15,651 bases of DNA, taken from assembly GCA_023387295.1 (NCBI GenBank), contig JAEWIG010000132.1, forward strand, positions 1 through 15,651, read 5' to 3'. The first letter of the stretch is position 1, and each line of letters starts with the position of its first letter. Source of the stretch: Bacillota bacterium. GTDB taxonomy: Bacteria > Bacillota > Bacilli > Bacillales > Cytobacillaceae. Below the pieces are notes generated by a model, which did no database searches, had not been told where the DNA came from, and saw only the letters and a program-made list of their open reading frames with translations. A program made the position numbers and the translations under genes. Positions 6,344 to 13,545 of this stretch are shown piece by piece.

Positions 6344-7960
6344 CTAGTCTTCTATTAATGGAAGATAGACTCTAAAAATGGTACCTTCTCCTTTTTGGCT
6401 ATCAACTTCGATTTTACCCTTCATTCTTTCAATAATTTGGAAGCACACCATGAGTCCAATACCTGTGCCCTTCTCCTTCAAGGAATAAAATGCCATCCCA
6501 AGGCGCTCTAGCTCTTGTTCGTCCATTCCTACTCCAGTGTCAGCAATTTTAAACACCGCAAATTCCTTTTCTTTATATACAGACAGGCTAAGTACTCCGC
6601 CATCCTTCATTGCTTCAATTCCATTTTTAAAAATATTGATAAGAACTTGGGTAAGTTCTCCCTTATTACCAGTAATAAAAATATTATGTTGTAGGTCAGA
6701 GCGAATTTGGATGTTTTTTGACATCATTGCGTAAGAGTACATTAAATCCATAACCTTCGCGGCAAGTTCACCAGCGTCCACTACCTCTGCCTGCTCCATA
6801 TCCGGCTTAGCTAACGATAAATAATCATTAATAATCGTTTCAGCTCTGGTCATCTCCTCTAGCATTAGCCTAATATACATTCGCTCTTCTTCACTCATCT
6901 CTTCTTTTGCCAGAAATATTTGTAGAAACCCTTTTACAACTGTCATCGGATTGCGAATTTCATGTGCAACAGATGCTGCCAACTGACCAATGGCATTCAT
7001 TTTTTCAGCTCTTTGTAATTCACGTTGAAGCTTTGTTTTTTCTAATATTTGCCCCATTTCATCAATCGCATCTTCGAATCTATGTATCGGCTCCACATGT
7101 CGATTTACCATTCCTAAGTGCTCTGAAGTTGTAGATAGTCGACCAAATAATTCTGAAAGCTGATTTGTCATATTATTAAAGTTGTCTATTAACCCTCTTA
7201 GTTCAGGTTGATTAGTAGATTGCAACTTTACTTTGAAATTACCTTTACTCACTTCAGTTAACCCATAAATAATATCATTAACAGGCTCCAATACTTTCTT
7301 TAAGCCCCTTCGTAAAATTTGATACATAATAAGGCTAATTATAAGAATGCTGACAATTAAATAAAAAACAATTGATTTCTGGTAATTTTCTAAAACAGCG
7401 GCATTAATATTAATGCTTAATACAGCAACAACATTACCATTATTATCTAAAATTGGTACAAAAGAGAAAATTCTTGAACCGAATTTTCCTTTATATAATT
7501 GACTTGATGTCACTTTTTTTGTATCAATCGCTTCCAAATAACCTTTCAAAAATGAGTACTTTGCTTCAATATAGGAAAAAGATTGTAAACCTACGTCTTC
7601 AAAACTAGTTGTGCTTACAAGAATAAAAACATTATCGTTGGGTAATATTTCTGGTGCAAGCAAAAATGCACTTGAATAAGGCGCTTTTTCTTCCACTATT
7701 GATAATTGTTCTACTAATTTTCGGTAAGATTCATTTGACTTACTACCCTCAGTCTTTACAATCTTTACATCTTCAGCGTTAATCGTTTCACTCCATAATG
7801 TAGCCATTTCAACAACACGAAATTTTAGTTGGGTCTCCATTTGTTTGGTTTGTATAAGCAGACTAATACCCACTGTTGAAATAACAACAGCGAAGCAGAT
7901 AATAAAAGAAAATAAAAATATTTTCCTAAATAATGATAGGTTTTTTATACGTTCTGTCAT
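6344..7960 (-). CDS. Membrane sensor histidine kinase, sporulation-kinase-like, 538 aa
   Basis: The start is set at ATG 7960 (MTERIKNLSL), 8 nt after GGAG; the frame extends upstream to a TTG at 8020 without a ribosome binding site. Domains in order: transmembrane helix 1 (about 12-36), an extracytoplasmic sensor region (about 38-195), transmembrane helix 2 (about 197-216), HAMP (about 217-270), a coiled linker, and the HisKA H-box VAHEIRNPMTVVKGFL with phosphoacceptor His333. The ATPase domain follows, with N-box INIFKNGIEAM (Asn442/Asn446), G1 DTGVGM (474-479) and G2 GTGIGL (498-503). The H-box resembles the orphan Bacillus kinases that feed phosphate into Spo0F, and no response regulator gene adjoins it. 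A Spo0F target is inference, as is the signal sensed. Confidence 0.9.
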   Translation of the reverse strand: MTERIKNLSLFRKIFLFSFIICFAVVISTVGISLLIQTKQMETQLKFRVVEMATLWSETINAEDVKIVKTEGSKSNESYRKLVEQLSIVEEKAPYSSAFLLAPEILPNDNVFILVSTTSFEDVGLQSFSYIEAKYSFLKGYLEAIDTKKVTSSQLYKGKFGSRIFSFVPILDNNGNVVAVLSININAAVLENYQKSIVFYLIVSILIISLIMYQILRRGLKKVLEPVNDIIYGLTEVSKGNFKVKLQSTNQPELRGLIDNFNNMTNQLSELFGRLSTTSEHLGMVNRHVEPIHRFEDAIDEMGQILEKTKLQRELQRAEKMNAIGQLAASVAHEIRNPMTVVKGFLQIFLAKEEMSEEERMYIRLMLEEMTRAETIINDYLSLAKPDMEQAEVVDAGELAAKVMDLMYSYAMMSKNIQIRSDLQHNIFITGNKGELTQVLINIFKNGIEAMKDGGVLSLSVYKEKEFAVFKIADTGVGMDEQELERLGMAFYSLKEKGTGIGLMVCFQIIERMKGKIEVDSQKGEGTIFRVYLPLIED

Positions 7961-8012
7961 AAGCCAATCTCCAATTCCAGCCGTTCTTGCCTTAACATAC
8001 TTTATATCAACT

Positions 8013-8019
8013 TTCGACA
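8013..8019 (-). promoter_or_regulatory. Possible Spo0A box upstream of the kinase
   Basis: TGTCGAA on the minus strand is a perfect 7-mer match to the 0A box, 52 nt before the kinase ATG. It abuts a small inverted repeat, AAGGATT-N6-AATCCTT (8019-8038). A 7-mer is expected about twice by chance in a window this size, so only its position gives it weight. Confidence 0.3.
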
Positions 8020-8141
8020 AGGATTAACTAAAATCCTTTTAAAAATATTAAGAACATTATAATATTATCCTAAAAACAAGTTCTTTACCATCAAGAAATA
8101 ATTCTGTTATCTATATATACTCTCTTTTCGCTTATAAAATG

Positions 8142-8169
8142 AAAAAACCTGAGATTTCTCTCAGGTTTT
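8142..8169 (-). terminator. Intrinsic terminator of tatC
   Basis: A perfect 11-bp stem (AAAACCTGAGA with TCTCAGGTTTT, 4-nt loop, 8144-8169) is followed by a T-run on the minus strand. It lies 19 nt after the tatC stop codon and separates the Tat genes from the kinase gene. Confidence 0.9.
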
Positions 8170-8188
8170 CTTTAATCAAATTAAATAT

Positions 8189-8944
8189 TTATTCCTCTTC
8201 AGATTCACTTTCATATAGTTCGTCTAATTCTTTCTCCTTCTTAAGCTTCCGTTTATAGACAATTTTTGACAAGTTAATACTTATTTCATACAAAACTAAT
8301 AACGGAACAGCAACAAGGAAATCGGACATAATGTCAGGTGGAGAAATAAGAACTCCAATGATAATTAGAACAAAGTAGGCGTATTTTCTTACTCTTTGCA
8401 GTGCATATGGGTTAAGAATGCCTAATGATGTTAAGAACATCGTGACGACAGGTAATTCAAAAAGAACACCAAATGGGATCGTCATATGCAGAATAAATCG
8501 GAAATACTTTTCTGCTGTGAAGTTCGTTGCTAGCATATCCCCACTCAGTTCGACTAAAAATCCTAGTACTGTAGGGAAAATGACGAAATATCCGAAGGCA
8601 AGACCAACAATAAACAGGACAAATAATGCCGGAATATAAGAAAGGGATATTTTTTGTTCGATTGGTTTTAATGCTGGTTTAACGAATAGCCATATTTGCC
8701 AGGCCAAGACCGGAATTGTTCCCGCAATAGCAATAACAGAAGCAATCATAAAATAAACCCAGATAATATCGCTTGGGCCTAAAACGATTAATTTCACATC
8801 GAGATCTCGAACTAACCAATAGTAAATATCTTTAACGTAAACAAATCCAATAACAAAGAAAATAAAAAAAGCAACAACTGAAATGATTAGTCTTTTTCTC
8901 AATTCATCTAAATGGTCAATTAAATTTAATTCTTTATCTGCCAT
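8189..8944 (-). CDS. tatC: Twin-arginine translocase subunit TatC, 251 aa
   Basis: TatC is the membrane receptor that recognises twin-arginine signal peptides of folded proteins and recruits TatA. The N-terminus LNLIDHLDELRKRLI is the conserved cytoplasmic segment of the family. Six hydrophobic segments follow (about 20-38, 64-86, 103-130, 150-176, 188-202, 205-222). The family motifs FGYFVIFP and FELPVV and a loop with SPPDIMSD are visible. The C-terminus is a charged tail ending ESESEEE. The ATG at 8944 has GGAG 6 nt upstream. It lies downstream of tatA but about 260 nt away and beyond the tatA terminator, so it may have its own promoter. The Tat substrate is not encoded in the window. Confidence 0.96.
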   Translation of the reverse strand: MADKELNLIDHLDELRKRLIISVVAFFIFFVIGFVYVKDIYYWLVRDLDVKLIVLGPSDIIWVYFMIASVIAIAGTIPVLAWQIWLFVKPALKPIEQKISLSYIPALFVLFIVGLAFGYFVIFPTVLGFLVELSGDMLATNFTAEKYFRFILHMTIPFGVLFELPVVTMFLTSLGILNPYALQRVRKYAYFVLIIIGVLISPPDIMSDFLVAVPLLVLYEISINLSKIVYKRKLKKEKELDELYESESEEE

Positions 8945-9176
8945 AACTTTCTCCTGCCAATTTCAAGTGATAATTAGAAAAGCGCATGCGCATTCGGAAC
9001 AATTAAAGAGCAATTTGGTCCTGAGAAGATAATTGAACAATGCTTTCATTGTGCTCATCCCCACAAAAACACTATGGATAATATAGTACGTCCTATTCGT
9101 CGGGGGAAGGCCTTAGCTCTAGACAGTTATCTTACTTTAAATAGTGCTACTTTCCTATCTGTTAAAAATTTTGATT
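8945..9176. other. tatA-tatC spacer with an orphan plus-strand open frame
   Basis: Tat genes normally sit close together, but 260 nt separates these two. The spacer holds a 10-bp perfect palindrome GCGCATGCGC (8982-8991). It also holds an open plus-strand frame running from the TAG at about 8975 to the TAA at 9176-9178. That frame includes EQCFHCAHPHKNTMDNIVRP but has no start codon or ribosome binding site before an internal ATG. It could be a remnant of a lost gene or chance. A 31-codon minus-strand frame ending near 8968 also lacks a ribosome binding site. Confidence 0.35.
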
Positions 9177-9206
9177 AAAAAAGGGCAAGATAATATCTTG
9201 CGCCTT
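9177..9206 (-). terminator. Terminator overlapping the tatA stop codon
   Basis: The stem AAGG-GCAAGAT / ATCTTGC-g-CCTT (one bulge, 3-nt loop, 9181-9206) is followed by six T residues on the minus strand. It begins within the tatA stop codon. Confidence 0.8.
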
Positions 9207-9402
9207 ATTTAACAGTTTTCTTTTTATCTTCTTCTTCGAATTCTTCCATAACATCACTTGTTAATTCTCGAGTGGATTTTTTGAATTCTCTAAGAGTTTG
9301 TCCAAATGCACGCCCTATTTCCGGTAATTTTTTCGGTCCAAAAATAATTAGGGCCAAAACAAGAATTAATATTAATCCAGGAACTCCGATGTTTGATAGC
9401 AT
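9205..9402 (-). CDS. tatA: Twin-arginine translocase subunit TatA, 65 aa
   Basis: TatA polymerises to form the protein-conducting part of the Tat system. The single membrane helix (about 7-20, VPGLILILVLALII) is followed at once by FGPKKLPEIGRAFG (21-34), the diagnostic hinge and start of the amphipathic helix. The C-terminal tail is strongly charged (MEEFEEEDKKK). In Gram-positive bacteria one TatA usually also covers the TatB role, and no tatB is present here. The ATG at 9402 has a full AAGGAGG 7 nt upstream. tatC lies downstream after an unusually long gap. Confidence 0.96.
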   Translation of the reverse strand: MLSNIGVPGLILILVLALIIFGPKKLPEIGRAFGQTLREFKKSTRELTSDVMEEFEEEDKKKTVK

Positions 9403-9445
9403 AAAACATCCTCCTTAAAAATGACTTATTAGTAATTTCAATATC

Positions 9446-9451
9446 ATTATA
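9446..9451 (-). promoter_or_regulatory. Possible -10 box of tatA
   Basis: A perfect TATAAT lies 44 nt before the tatA ATG on the minus strand. No convincing -35 hexamer is found at the right spacing, so this is a weak call. Confidence 0.35.
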
Positions 9452-9568
9452 GTATTTTATACACTATTTGTGGAGAAAAGGGATACAAAATTCATATTTA
9501 GTTCATAAAATCTATTCTTTTTTTCAGTATGTGATATTTTTCATATCTCTAATCACAATTTTATGTGT

Positions 9569-9634
9569 AAAAGAACAATGAGGTTGGCTATAAGAACTCG
9601 ATGTAGTCGATTCCTTATTGACCAACCTCATTGT
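9569..9634 (-). terminator. Long hairpin terminator of ilvA
   Basis: A perfect 13-bp stem (ACAATGAGGTTGG with CCAACCTCATTGT, 9575-9634) encloses a second helix, ATAAG-GAA-TCGA with TCGA-GTT-CTTAT. The whole folds into one rod of about 60 nt. It lies 13 nt after the ilvA stop. The T-tract that follows on the minus strand is short (TCTTTT). Confidence 0.75.
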
Positions 9635-9647
9635 AACCTACTTCAGT

Positions 9648-10916
9648 TTAAACAAGCAAATGAAAAAGATTGCTATCATTATTTATTTCCATATAAGAAA
9701 AGCCTTTTTTATCCATTCGATAAATTAAGCCAGCATAATCTTCCTTATGCTTCATTTCAATTCCTACTAGGGCAGGTCCATTGTCTTTATTATTTTTTTT
9801 TGTATATTCAAACCTTGTAATATCATCTGTTTTTCCAAGTACTTCGTCTAGAAATTCCCGCAACGCTCCTGCTCTTTGCGGAAAATTCACAATAAAGTAA
9901 CGTAATAAACCCTCATATAATAAAGAACGTTCCTTCATTTCCTGCATTCTTCCAATATCATTATTGCCTCCACTTATGACACATACAATATTCTTCCCTA
10001 CAATTTCTTCCTTATATAAATCCAAAGCTGCAATAGGAAGTGCACCAGCTGGCTCTGCAACGATAGCATGCTCATTATATAATTCAAGAATTGTCGTACA
10101 AACTTTTCCCTCAGGAACTAATAAAATGTCATCCACATATTCCTGACAAATATCAAAAGTTTTTCCACCAACAGATTTTACCGCTGCCCCATCGACAAAC
10201 TTATCAATTTTATTTAAAGTTACAACAGACTTATTTTGTAAAGACTCATGCATGGATGGAGCACCAGCTGGCTCAACTCCAATCATTTTTGTAGACGGAG
10301 AAATACTCTTTACATAAGTGGTTAGACCAGCCATTAGTCCACCGCCGCCAATACTAGCAAATACATAGTCAATTGGATCTTCACAATCGTTTAGCATTTC
10401 TACCGCAACTGTACCTTGACCAGCGATTACTTTTTCATCGTCAAATGGGTGTATAAAAGTCATTTTTTCTTCTTCAGCACATTTAATCGCTTCGGCAGAT
10501 GAGTCATCGAATGTATCACCTACAAGGACAATTTCAACAAAGTCCCTTCCAAACATTTCAACTTGACTTACTTTTTGCCTTGGTGTTGTAGCTGGCATAA
10601 AAATCTTTCCCCGCACTCCCAGGTGTCGACAAGCATATGCTACACCTTGAGCATGATTACCTGCACTTGCACAAACAACACCATTTTTAATTTCTTCCTC
10701 ATTTAAAGATTTAACGGAATAATATGCGCCTCTTAGCTTAAACGAACGGACATGCTGTAGGTCCTCTCGTTTCAAATAAACATTGCATCCATATTTTTCG
10801 GATAACCGCTCATTCTTTTGTAAAGGAGTATGGGCAACAATATCTTTTAGCTGTTGGTATGCAATCATAATATCCTCCAACTGCACCCATCTCTTTCTCA
10901 TTACCTTCTGTTCCAC
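9648..10916 (-). CDS. ilvA: Threonine deaminase (biosynthetic), 422 aa, GTG start
   Basis: IlvA converts threonine to 2-oxobutanoate and ammonia with pyridoxal phosphate, the first committed step to isoleucine. The cofactor lysine is Lys60 in RSFKLRGAYYS. SAGNHAQGVAYA (84-95), the phosphate-binding glycine loop SIGGGGLMAG (188-197) and VISGGNNDIGR (313-323) are all present. Residues from about 333 to the end form the single ACT-like regulatory domain of the Bacillus-type enzyme, so isoleucine feedback is expected. The start is GTG 10916, 7 nt after GAGGAGG; the ATG at codon 6 has poor spacing. A sigma-A promoter with an extended -10 lies at 10956-10983. I found no T-box or attenuator in its short leader. 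Confidence 0.96.
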   Translation of the reverse strand: MEQKVMRKRWVQLEDIMIAYQQLKDIVAHTPLQKNERLSEKYGCNVYLKREDLQHVRSFKLRGAYYSVKSLNEEEIKNGVVCASAGNHAQGVAYACRHLGVRGKIFMPATTPRQKVSQVEMFGRDFVEIVLVGDTFDDSSAEAIKCAEEEKMTFIHPFDDEKVIAGQGTVAVEMLNDCEDPIDYVFASIGGGGLMAGLTTYVKSISPSTKMIGVEPAGAPSMHESLQNKSVVTLNKIDKFVDGAAVKSVGGKTFDICQEYVDDILLVPEGKVCTTILELYNEHAIVAEPAGALPIAALDLYKEEIVGKNIVCVISGGNNDIGRMQEMKERSLLYEGLLRYFIVNFPQRAGALREFLDEVLGKTDDITRFEYTKKNNKDNGPALVGIEMKHKEDYAGLIYRMDKKGFSYMEINNDSNLFHLLV

Positions 10917-10955
10917 TCGTTACCCTCCTCTTTTCTTTCCATCATTAATTTTTCC

Positions 10956-10983
10956 ATTATACCATGTGTATTACTGAATTCAA
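10956..10983 (-). promoter_or_regulatory. Sigma-A promoter of ilvA with extended -10
   Basis: The minus strand shows TTGAAT, a 16-nt spacer and TGGTATAAT, giving a perfect -10 with the TGn extension. The predicted start near 10949 leaves a leader of about 33 nt before the GTG, too short for a T-box. Confidence 0.65.
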
Positions 10984-11019
10984 TAATAATTGTGAAAGTT
11001 TTATACTTTTCATTTTTTT

Positions 11020-11049
11020 GAATAGAAAAGCAGGATTTTAGCATATAAT
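11020..11049 (+). promoter_or_regulatory. Possible promoter of the broken small gene (sigma-E-like or sigma-A-like)
   Basis: The plus strand reads GAATAGA, 15 nt, CATATAAT. The -10 differs from sigma-E CATACAnT at one position, while the -35 matches KMATATT at five of seven. The same bases also contain TATAAT, so a sigma-A promoter with a poor -35 is an equal alternative. Confidence 0.35.
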
Positions 11050-11144
11050 AAGCGAAAGTTATTAGAAAATTTTGTTTTATTCTGTTTTACAATGTTTTAC
11101 CATTTATTCGGGAAAAATTTATTTTAATAATTGGAGGTGGAAAA

Positions 11145-11380
11145 GTGGAATTTTCATTATGCAGTCTTGATTGTGCATTACCAGTTGAAGTGACTTTGGA
11201 TGAAGACAATGGGAGATATATGATTCGTAAAAGTGATTCAAGTGGTGAATTTTTTAATACGCCTCAAGAATTAATCCAATGGATTAAAATAATTTTTCCC
11301 CAGAAGAGTTTTGTGACCCGATGGAGTTTCAGGGAATGGTTAAGGAATTAACAAACTACCTAGGAAATCCAACATATTAA
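11145..11380 (+). pseudogene. Small hypothetical gene of about 78 codons, apparently frameshifted
   Basis: A GTG at 11145 follows GGAGGTGG by 4 nt. The frame opens MEFSLCSLDCALPVEVTLDE and runs to a stop at 11351, ending in an unlikely FVTRWSFREWLRN. In the -1 frame the codons from 11291 on read NFSPEEFCDPMEFQGMVKEL, then TNYLGNPTY, and stop at 11380 right against the terminator. Adding one T to the T5 run at 11293-11297 joins the two parts into one protein of about 78 aa with EELIQWIK-like helices. I do not recognise the family. There is no signal peptide or membrane helix. The defect may be a true mutation, a sequencing error in the T/C homopolymers or, less likely, slippage. Confidence 0.6.
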
Positions 11381-11417
11381 ATAAGAAAAGCTCCAGTCAA
11401 TTGGAGCTTTTCTTATT
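11380..11417. terminator. Bidirectional terminator between the small gene and plsC
   Basis: A perfect 16-bp stem (AATAAGAAAAGCTCCA, 11380-11395, with its complement at 11402-11417) has a 6-nt loop. T-rich sequence lies on the outgoing side for both strands. Its edges reach the stop codons of the restored small gene and of the acyltransferase gene. Confidence 0.85.
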
Positions 11418-12147
11418 ATCTATCTATTTTATTTGTTTCGATGCTTGCTATAATCGTCTGTCTAATTTCCTTAGCTAATTCATTCATATCTTTATTTAGG
11501 TATTCATCTGGATGAAAAGGCGGACAAACAGTAATGGTTACATTCGCTGGTCGAACAAGTCGATTATTTTTTTCAAAAATATCAGATGTTCCTTTAATTG
11601 CAATCGGTACAATCGGTACTCCAGAATCTTTCGCTAAGCGTAAACTTCCACCTTTAAATTCTGCAATGGGCCCGCCTTTGCTTCTTGTTCCTTCAGGAAA
11701 AATAACAATTGAATGACCGTTCTTTAATTTATCAACGCCATCTCTAATCGATTTCACCGCACTTCTACGATCTTTACGATCGATAAATACACAATTCATT
11801 GCTTCCATCCATGATGAAATAATTGGGGCTTTCTTCACTTCTACTTTGGATATAAAGCCAAATGGCTTATCAATATAAGCAAGTAATAAAGGGATATCAA
11901 AATCACCTTCATGATTACTAACAAATACAACAGGTCCATCAGGTATATTCTCCTGTCCTTTTAATTGAATATTTGAACCTGTAATTTTCATTATCGTTCG
12001 TGACCATTTTGCAGGTAATTGATGAATAAACCTATCTCTTTCTTCAACAGATAGGTTCGGATCTAGTTTTTTTATTTTTGCTAAAGTCGGAATACTATAG
12101 ATTAAATAACCAACCATATAGCTTACAAATGCTAATAAACGAAACAT
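11416..12147 (-). CDS. plsC: 1-acyl-sn-glycerol-3-phosphate acyltransferase (PlsC family), 243 aa
   Basis: PlsC-type enzymes add the second acyl chain to lysophosphatidic acid to make phosphatidic acid, the precursor of membrane phospholipids. The four acyltransferase blocks are visible: SNHEGDFD (H-x4-D, His79 to Asp84), FIDRKDRRSA (121-130), FPEGTRSKGG (150-159) and VPIVPIAIKG (177-186). A hydrophobic N-terminus (about 4-22) would hold it at the inner membrane face. The ATG at 12147 has GAGGAGG 6 nt upstream. It follows dfrA but a terminator lies between them. B. subtilis has the equivalent gene (ypkP) in the same place, between dfrA and ilvA, as I recall. Acyl donor and chain preference cannot be read from sequence. 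Confidence 0.93.
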   Translation of the reverse strand: MFRLLAFVSYMVGYLIYSIPTLAKIKKLDPNLSVEERDRFIHQLPAKWSRTIMKITGSNIQLKGQENIPDGPVVFVSNHEGDFDIPLLLAYIDKPFGFISKVEVKKAPIISSWMEAMNCVFIDRKDRRSAVKSIRDGVDKLKNGHSIVIFPEGTRSKGGPIAEFKGGSLRLAKDSGVPIVPIAIKGTSDIFEKNNRLVRPANVTITVCPPFHPDEYLNKDMNELAKEIRQTIIASIETNKIDR

Positions 12148-12163
12148 GTAAGTCCTCCTCTTT

Positions 12164-12190
12164 AAAAACGCAGCCCATCCCTGAGCTGCG
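12164..12190 (-). terminator. Terminator or attenuator between dfrA and plsC
   Basis: CGCAGC pairs with GCTGCG (12169-12190), followed by TTTTT on the minus strand. It sits just after the dfrA stop and ends within 10 nt of the plsC ribosome binding site. It may end most thyA-dfrA transcripts and leave limited read-through into plsC. Confidence 0.7.
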
Positions 12191-12201
12191 AAGCTGTCAA
12201 T

Positions 12202-12687
12202 CTAATTTCGTTCATAAATTTCAAAATAATATTCATACGGATTTTTCTCATCCTGCAAGCCCTTTTCTTTGGAAATTAGCGTCCAATCAGACATATTTAA
12301 TTCTGGAAAATGTGTATCTCCCTTAAACTGAGCATGTATTTTTGTTATATAAAGACGGTTTGCAAAAGGCAACACGAGTTTGAAAATTTCAGCCCCACCG
12401 ATAACAAAAATGTCTTTCTCGTTTTTTTGACTATATTGAACTAATTCTTCAACAGAATTTAGAACCGTGCAACCTTCACTTGTAAACGATGGGTTTTGGG
12501 TTAACACAATATTTTCTCTACCTGGAAGCGGCCGGCCTATGGAATCCCATGTTTTCCGTCCCATCGCGATAGGAAATCCCATTGTAGTCTTTTTAAAAAA
12601 CTTTAAGTCCTCTGGAAGATGCCAAGGGAGCGCGTTATTATTGCCGATTACACGATTTTCATCCATTGCCCACATAAGTGAAATCAT
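12202..12687 (-). CDS. dfrA: Dihydrofolate reductase, 161 aa
   Basis: DHFR reduces dihydrofolate to tetrahydrofolate with NADPH, regenerating the cofactor oxidised by thymidylate synthase, which is encoded just upstream. The N-terminus MISLMWAMDENRVIGNNNAL leads into PWHLPEDLKFFKK with the catalytic acid Asp27. MGRKTWDSIGRPLPGRENIV supplies NADPH-binding residues, as does VIGGAEIFKLVLP. The last segment has Phe where trimethoprim-resistant variants of the staphylococcal enzyme carry Tyr98, so this looks like an ordinary chromosomal enzyme. The ATG overlaps the thyA TGA in an ATGA with GGTGG upstream, giving tight translational coupling. A terminator follows. Confidence 0.97.
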   Translation of the reverse strand: MISLMWAMDENRVIGNNNALPWHLPEDLKFFKKTTMGFPIAMGRKTWDSIGRPLPGRENIVLTQNPSFTSEGCTVLNSVEELVQYSQKNEKDIFVIGGAEIFKLVLPFANRLYITKIHAQFKGDTHFPELNMSDWTLISKEKGLQDEKNPYEYYFEIYERN

Positions 12688-13478
12688 ACACTAACCACCC
12701 CTTTAATATGTGGATGCGGCTCATAATTTTCAAGTGAAAAATCTTCGAAAGAAAATCCAAAAATATCTTTTACTTCAGGATTAATTTTCATTTGCGGTAG
12801 AGATCGTGTTTCCCGACTTAATTGAAGCTCAATTTGCTCAAGATGATTTAAATAAATATGCGCATCGCCAAAAGTATGCACAAAATCTCCAGGCTCTAAA
12901 TCACATACTTGAGCAATCATTAACGTTAGCAATGCATAGGATGCAATATTAAAAGGAACACCAAGAAATACATCAGCAGACCTTTGGTATAACTGACAGG
13001 ATAGCTTTCCATCTGCTACATAGAATTGGAACATACAATGACATGGTGCTAAAGCCATTTTATCAAGGTCAGCGACATTCCAAGCGTTGACAATCATCCT
13101 TCTAGAATCAGGATTTGTTTTAATTTGATGTATAAGTTCAGTAATTTGGTCAACTGTATTCCCATCGGCTCCTGTCCAAGAACGCCACTGATGGCCATAA
13201 ACAGGACCTAAATTTCCTTTATCATCTGCCCATTCATTCCAAATTCTCACACCATTGTCTTGCAAGTATTTCACATTCGTATCACCATTTAAAAACCAAA
13301 GCAGCTCGTGAATAATCGAGCGCAAATGCAGCTTCTTCGTCGTTAATAACGGAAATCCATCCTGTAGATTAAAGCGCATTTGATAGCCGAACGTACTAAT
13401 TGTCCCAGTTCCTGTTCGGTCTTCCTTTTTAACTCCATTTTCTAACACGTGTTTACAAAGATCTAAATATTGTTTCAT
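12684..13478 (-). CDS. thyA: Thymidylate synthase (ThyA type), 264 aa
   Basis: The enzyme methylates dUMP to dTMP using methylene-tetrahydrofolate, which it oxidises to dihydrofolate. Its length of 264 aa equals that of E. coli ThyA. The catalytic Cys146 lies in LAPCHCMFQFYV, and the phosphate-binding Arg of DRTGTGT (20-26), the pair SRRMIV (125-130), CQLYQRSADVFLGVPFNIAS (161-180) and HTFGDAHIYLNH (201-212) are intact. It corresponds to the gene called thyB in B. subtilis, which lies next to dfrA. The ATG at 13478 has only a weak AAGG about 10 nt upstream. It overlaps dfrA by 4 nt. No terminator separates it from the metalloprotease gene upstream, so some co-transcription is possible. Confidence 0.97.
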   Translation of the reverse strand: MKQYLDLCKHVLENGVKKEDRTGTGTISTFGYQMRFNLQDGFPLLTTKKLHLRSIIHELLWFLNGDTNVKYLQDNGVRIWNEWADDKGNLGPVYGHQWRSWTGADGNTVDQITELIHQIKTNPDSRRMIVNAWNVADLDKMALAPCHCMFQFYVADGKLSCQLYQRSADVFLGVPFNIASYALLTLMIAQVCDLEPGDFVHTFGDAHIYLNHLEQIELQLSRETRSLPQMKINPEVKDIFGFSFEDFSLENYEPHPHIKGVVSV

Positions 13479-13545
13479 TTACATCCAACCTTTTCATTTA
13501 TTGCCTCGTTATTATTGTTTAATAATGTCGAGATTTTAGCAAGCT

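Noticed and set aside
7961..8020. Upstream TTG start of the histidine kinase adding 20 residues
   Set aside because: There is no ribosome binding site before the TTG, while the ATG at 7960 has GGAG at 8 nt and gives a normal short cytoplasmic N-terminus before the first helix.
9563..9820. Plus-strand open frame of 85 codons
   Set aside because: It covers the ilvA terminator and the 3' end of ilvA in antisense, and has no ribosome binding site or credible composition.
10917..11100. T-box or leader-peptide attenuator for ilvA
   Set aside because: The promoter predicts a leader of about 33 nt, and no T-box core, specifier loop or terminator lies before the start codon.
11286..11302. Programmed -1 frameshift in the small plus-strand gene
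   Set aside because: The codons here (ATT TTT CCC) do not form the standard X-XXY-YYZ slippery heptamer, and no downstream pseudoknot or upstream stimulator was seen. A base loss in the homopolymer is simpler.
13511..13526. ATTATT-gttt-AATAAT inverted repeat as a terminator of the metalloprotease gene
   Set aside because: The stem is only six A-T pairs with no following T-run on the minus strand, so it is too weak to call.
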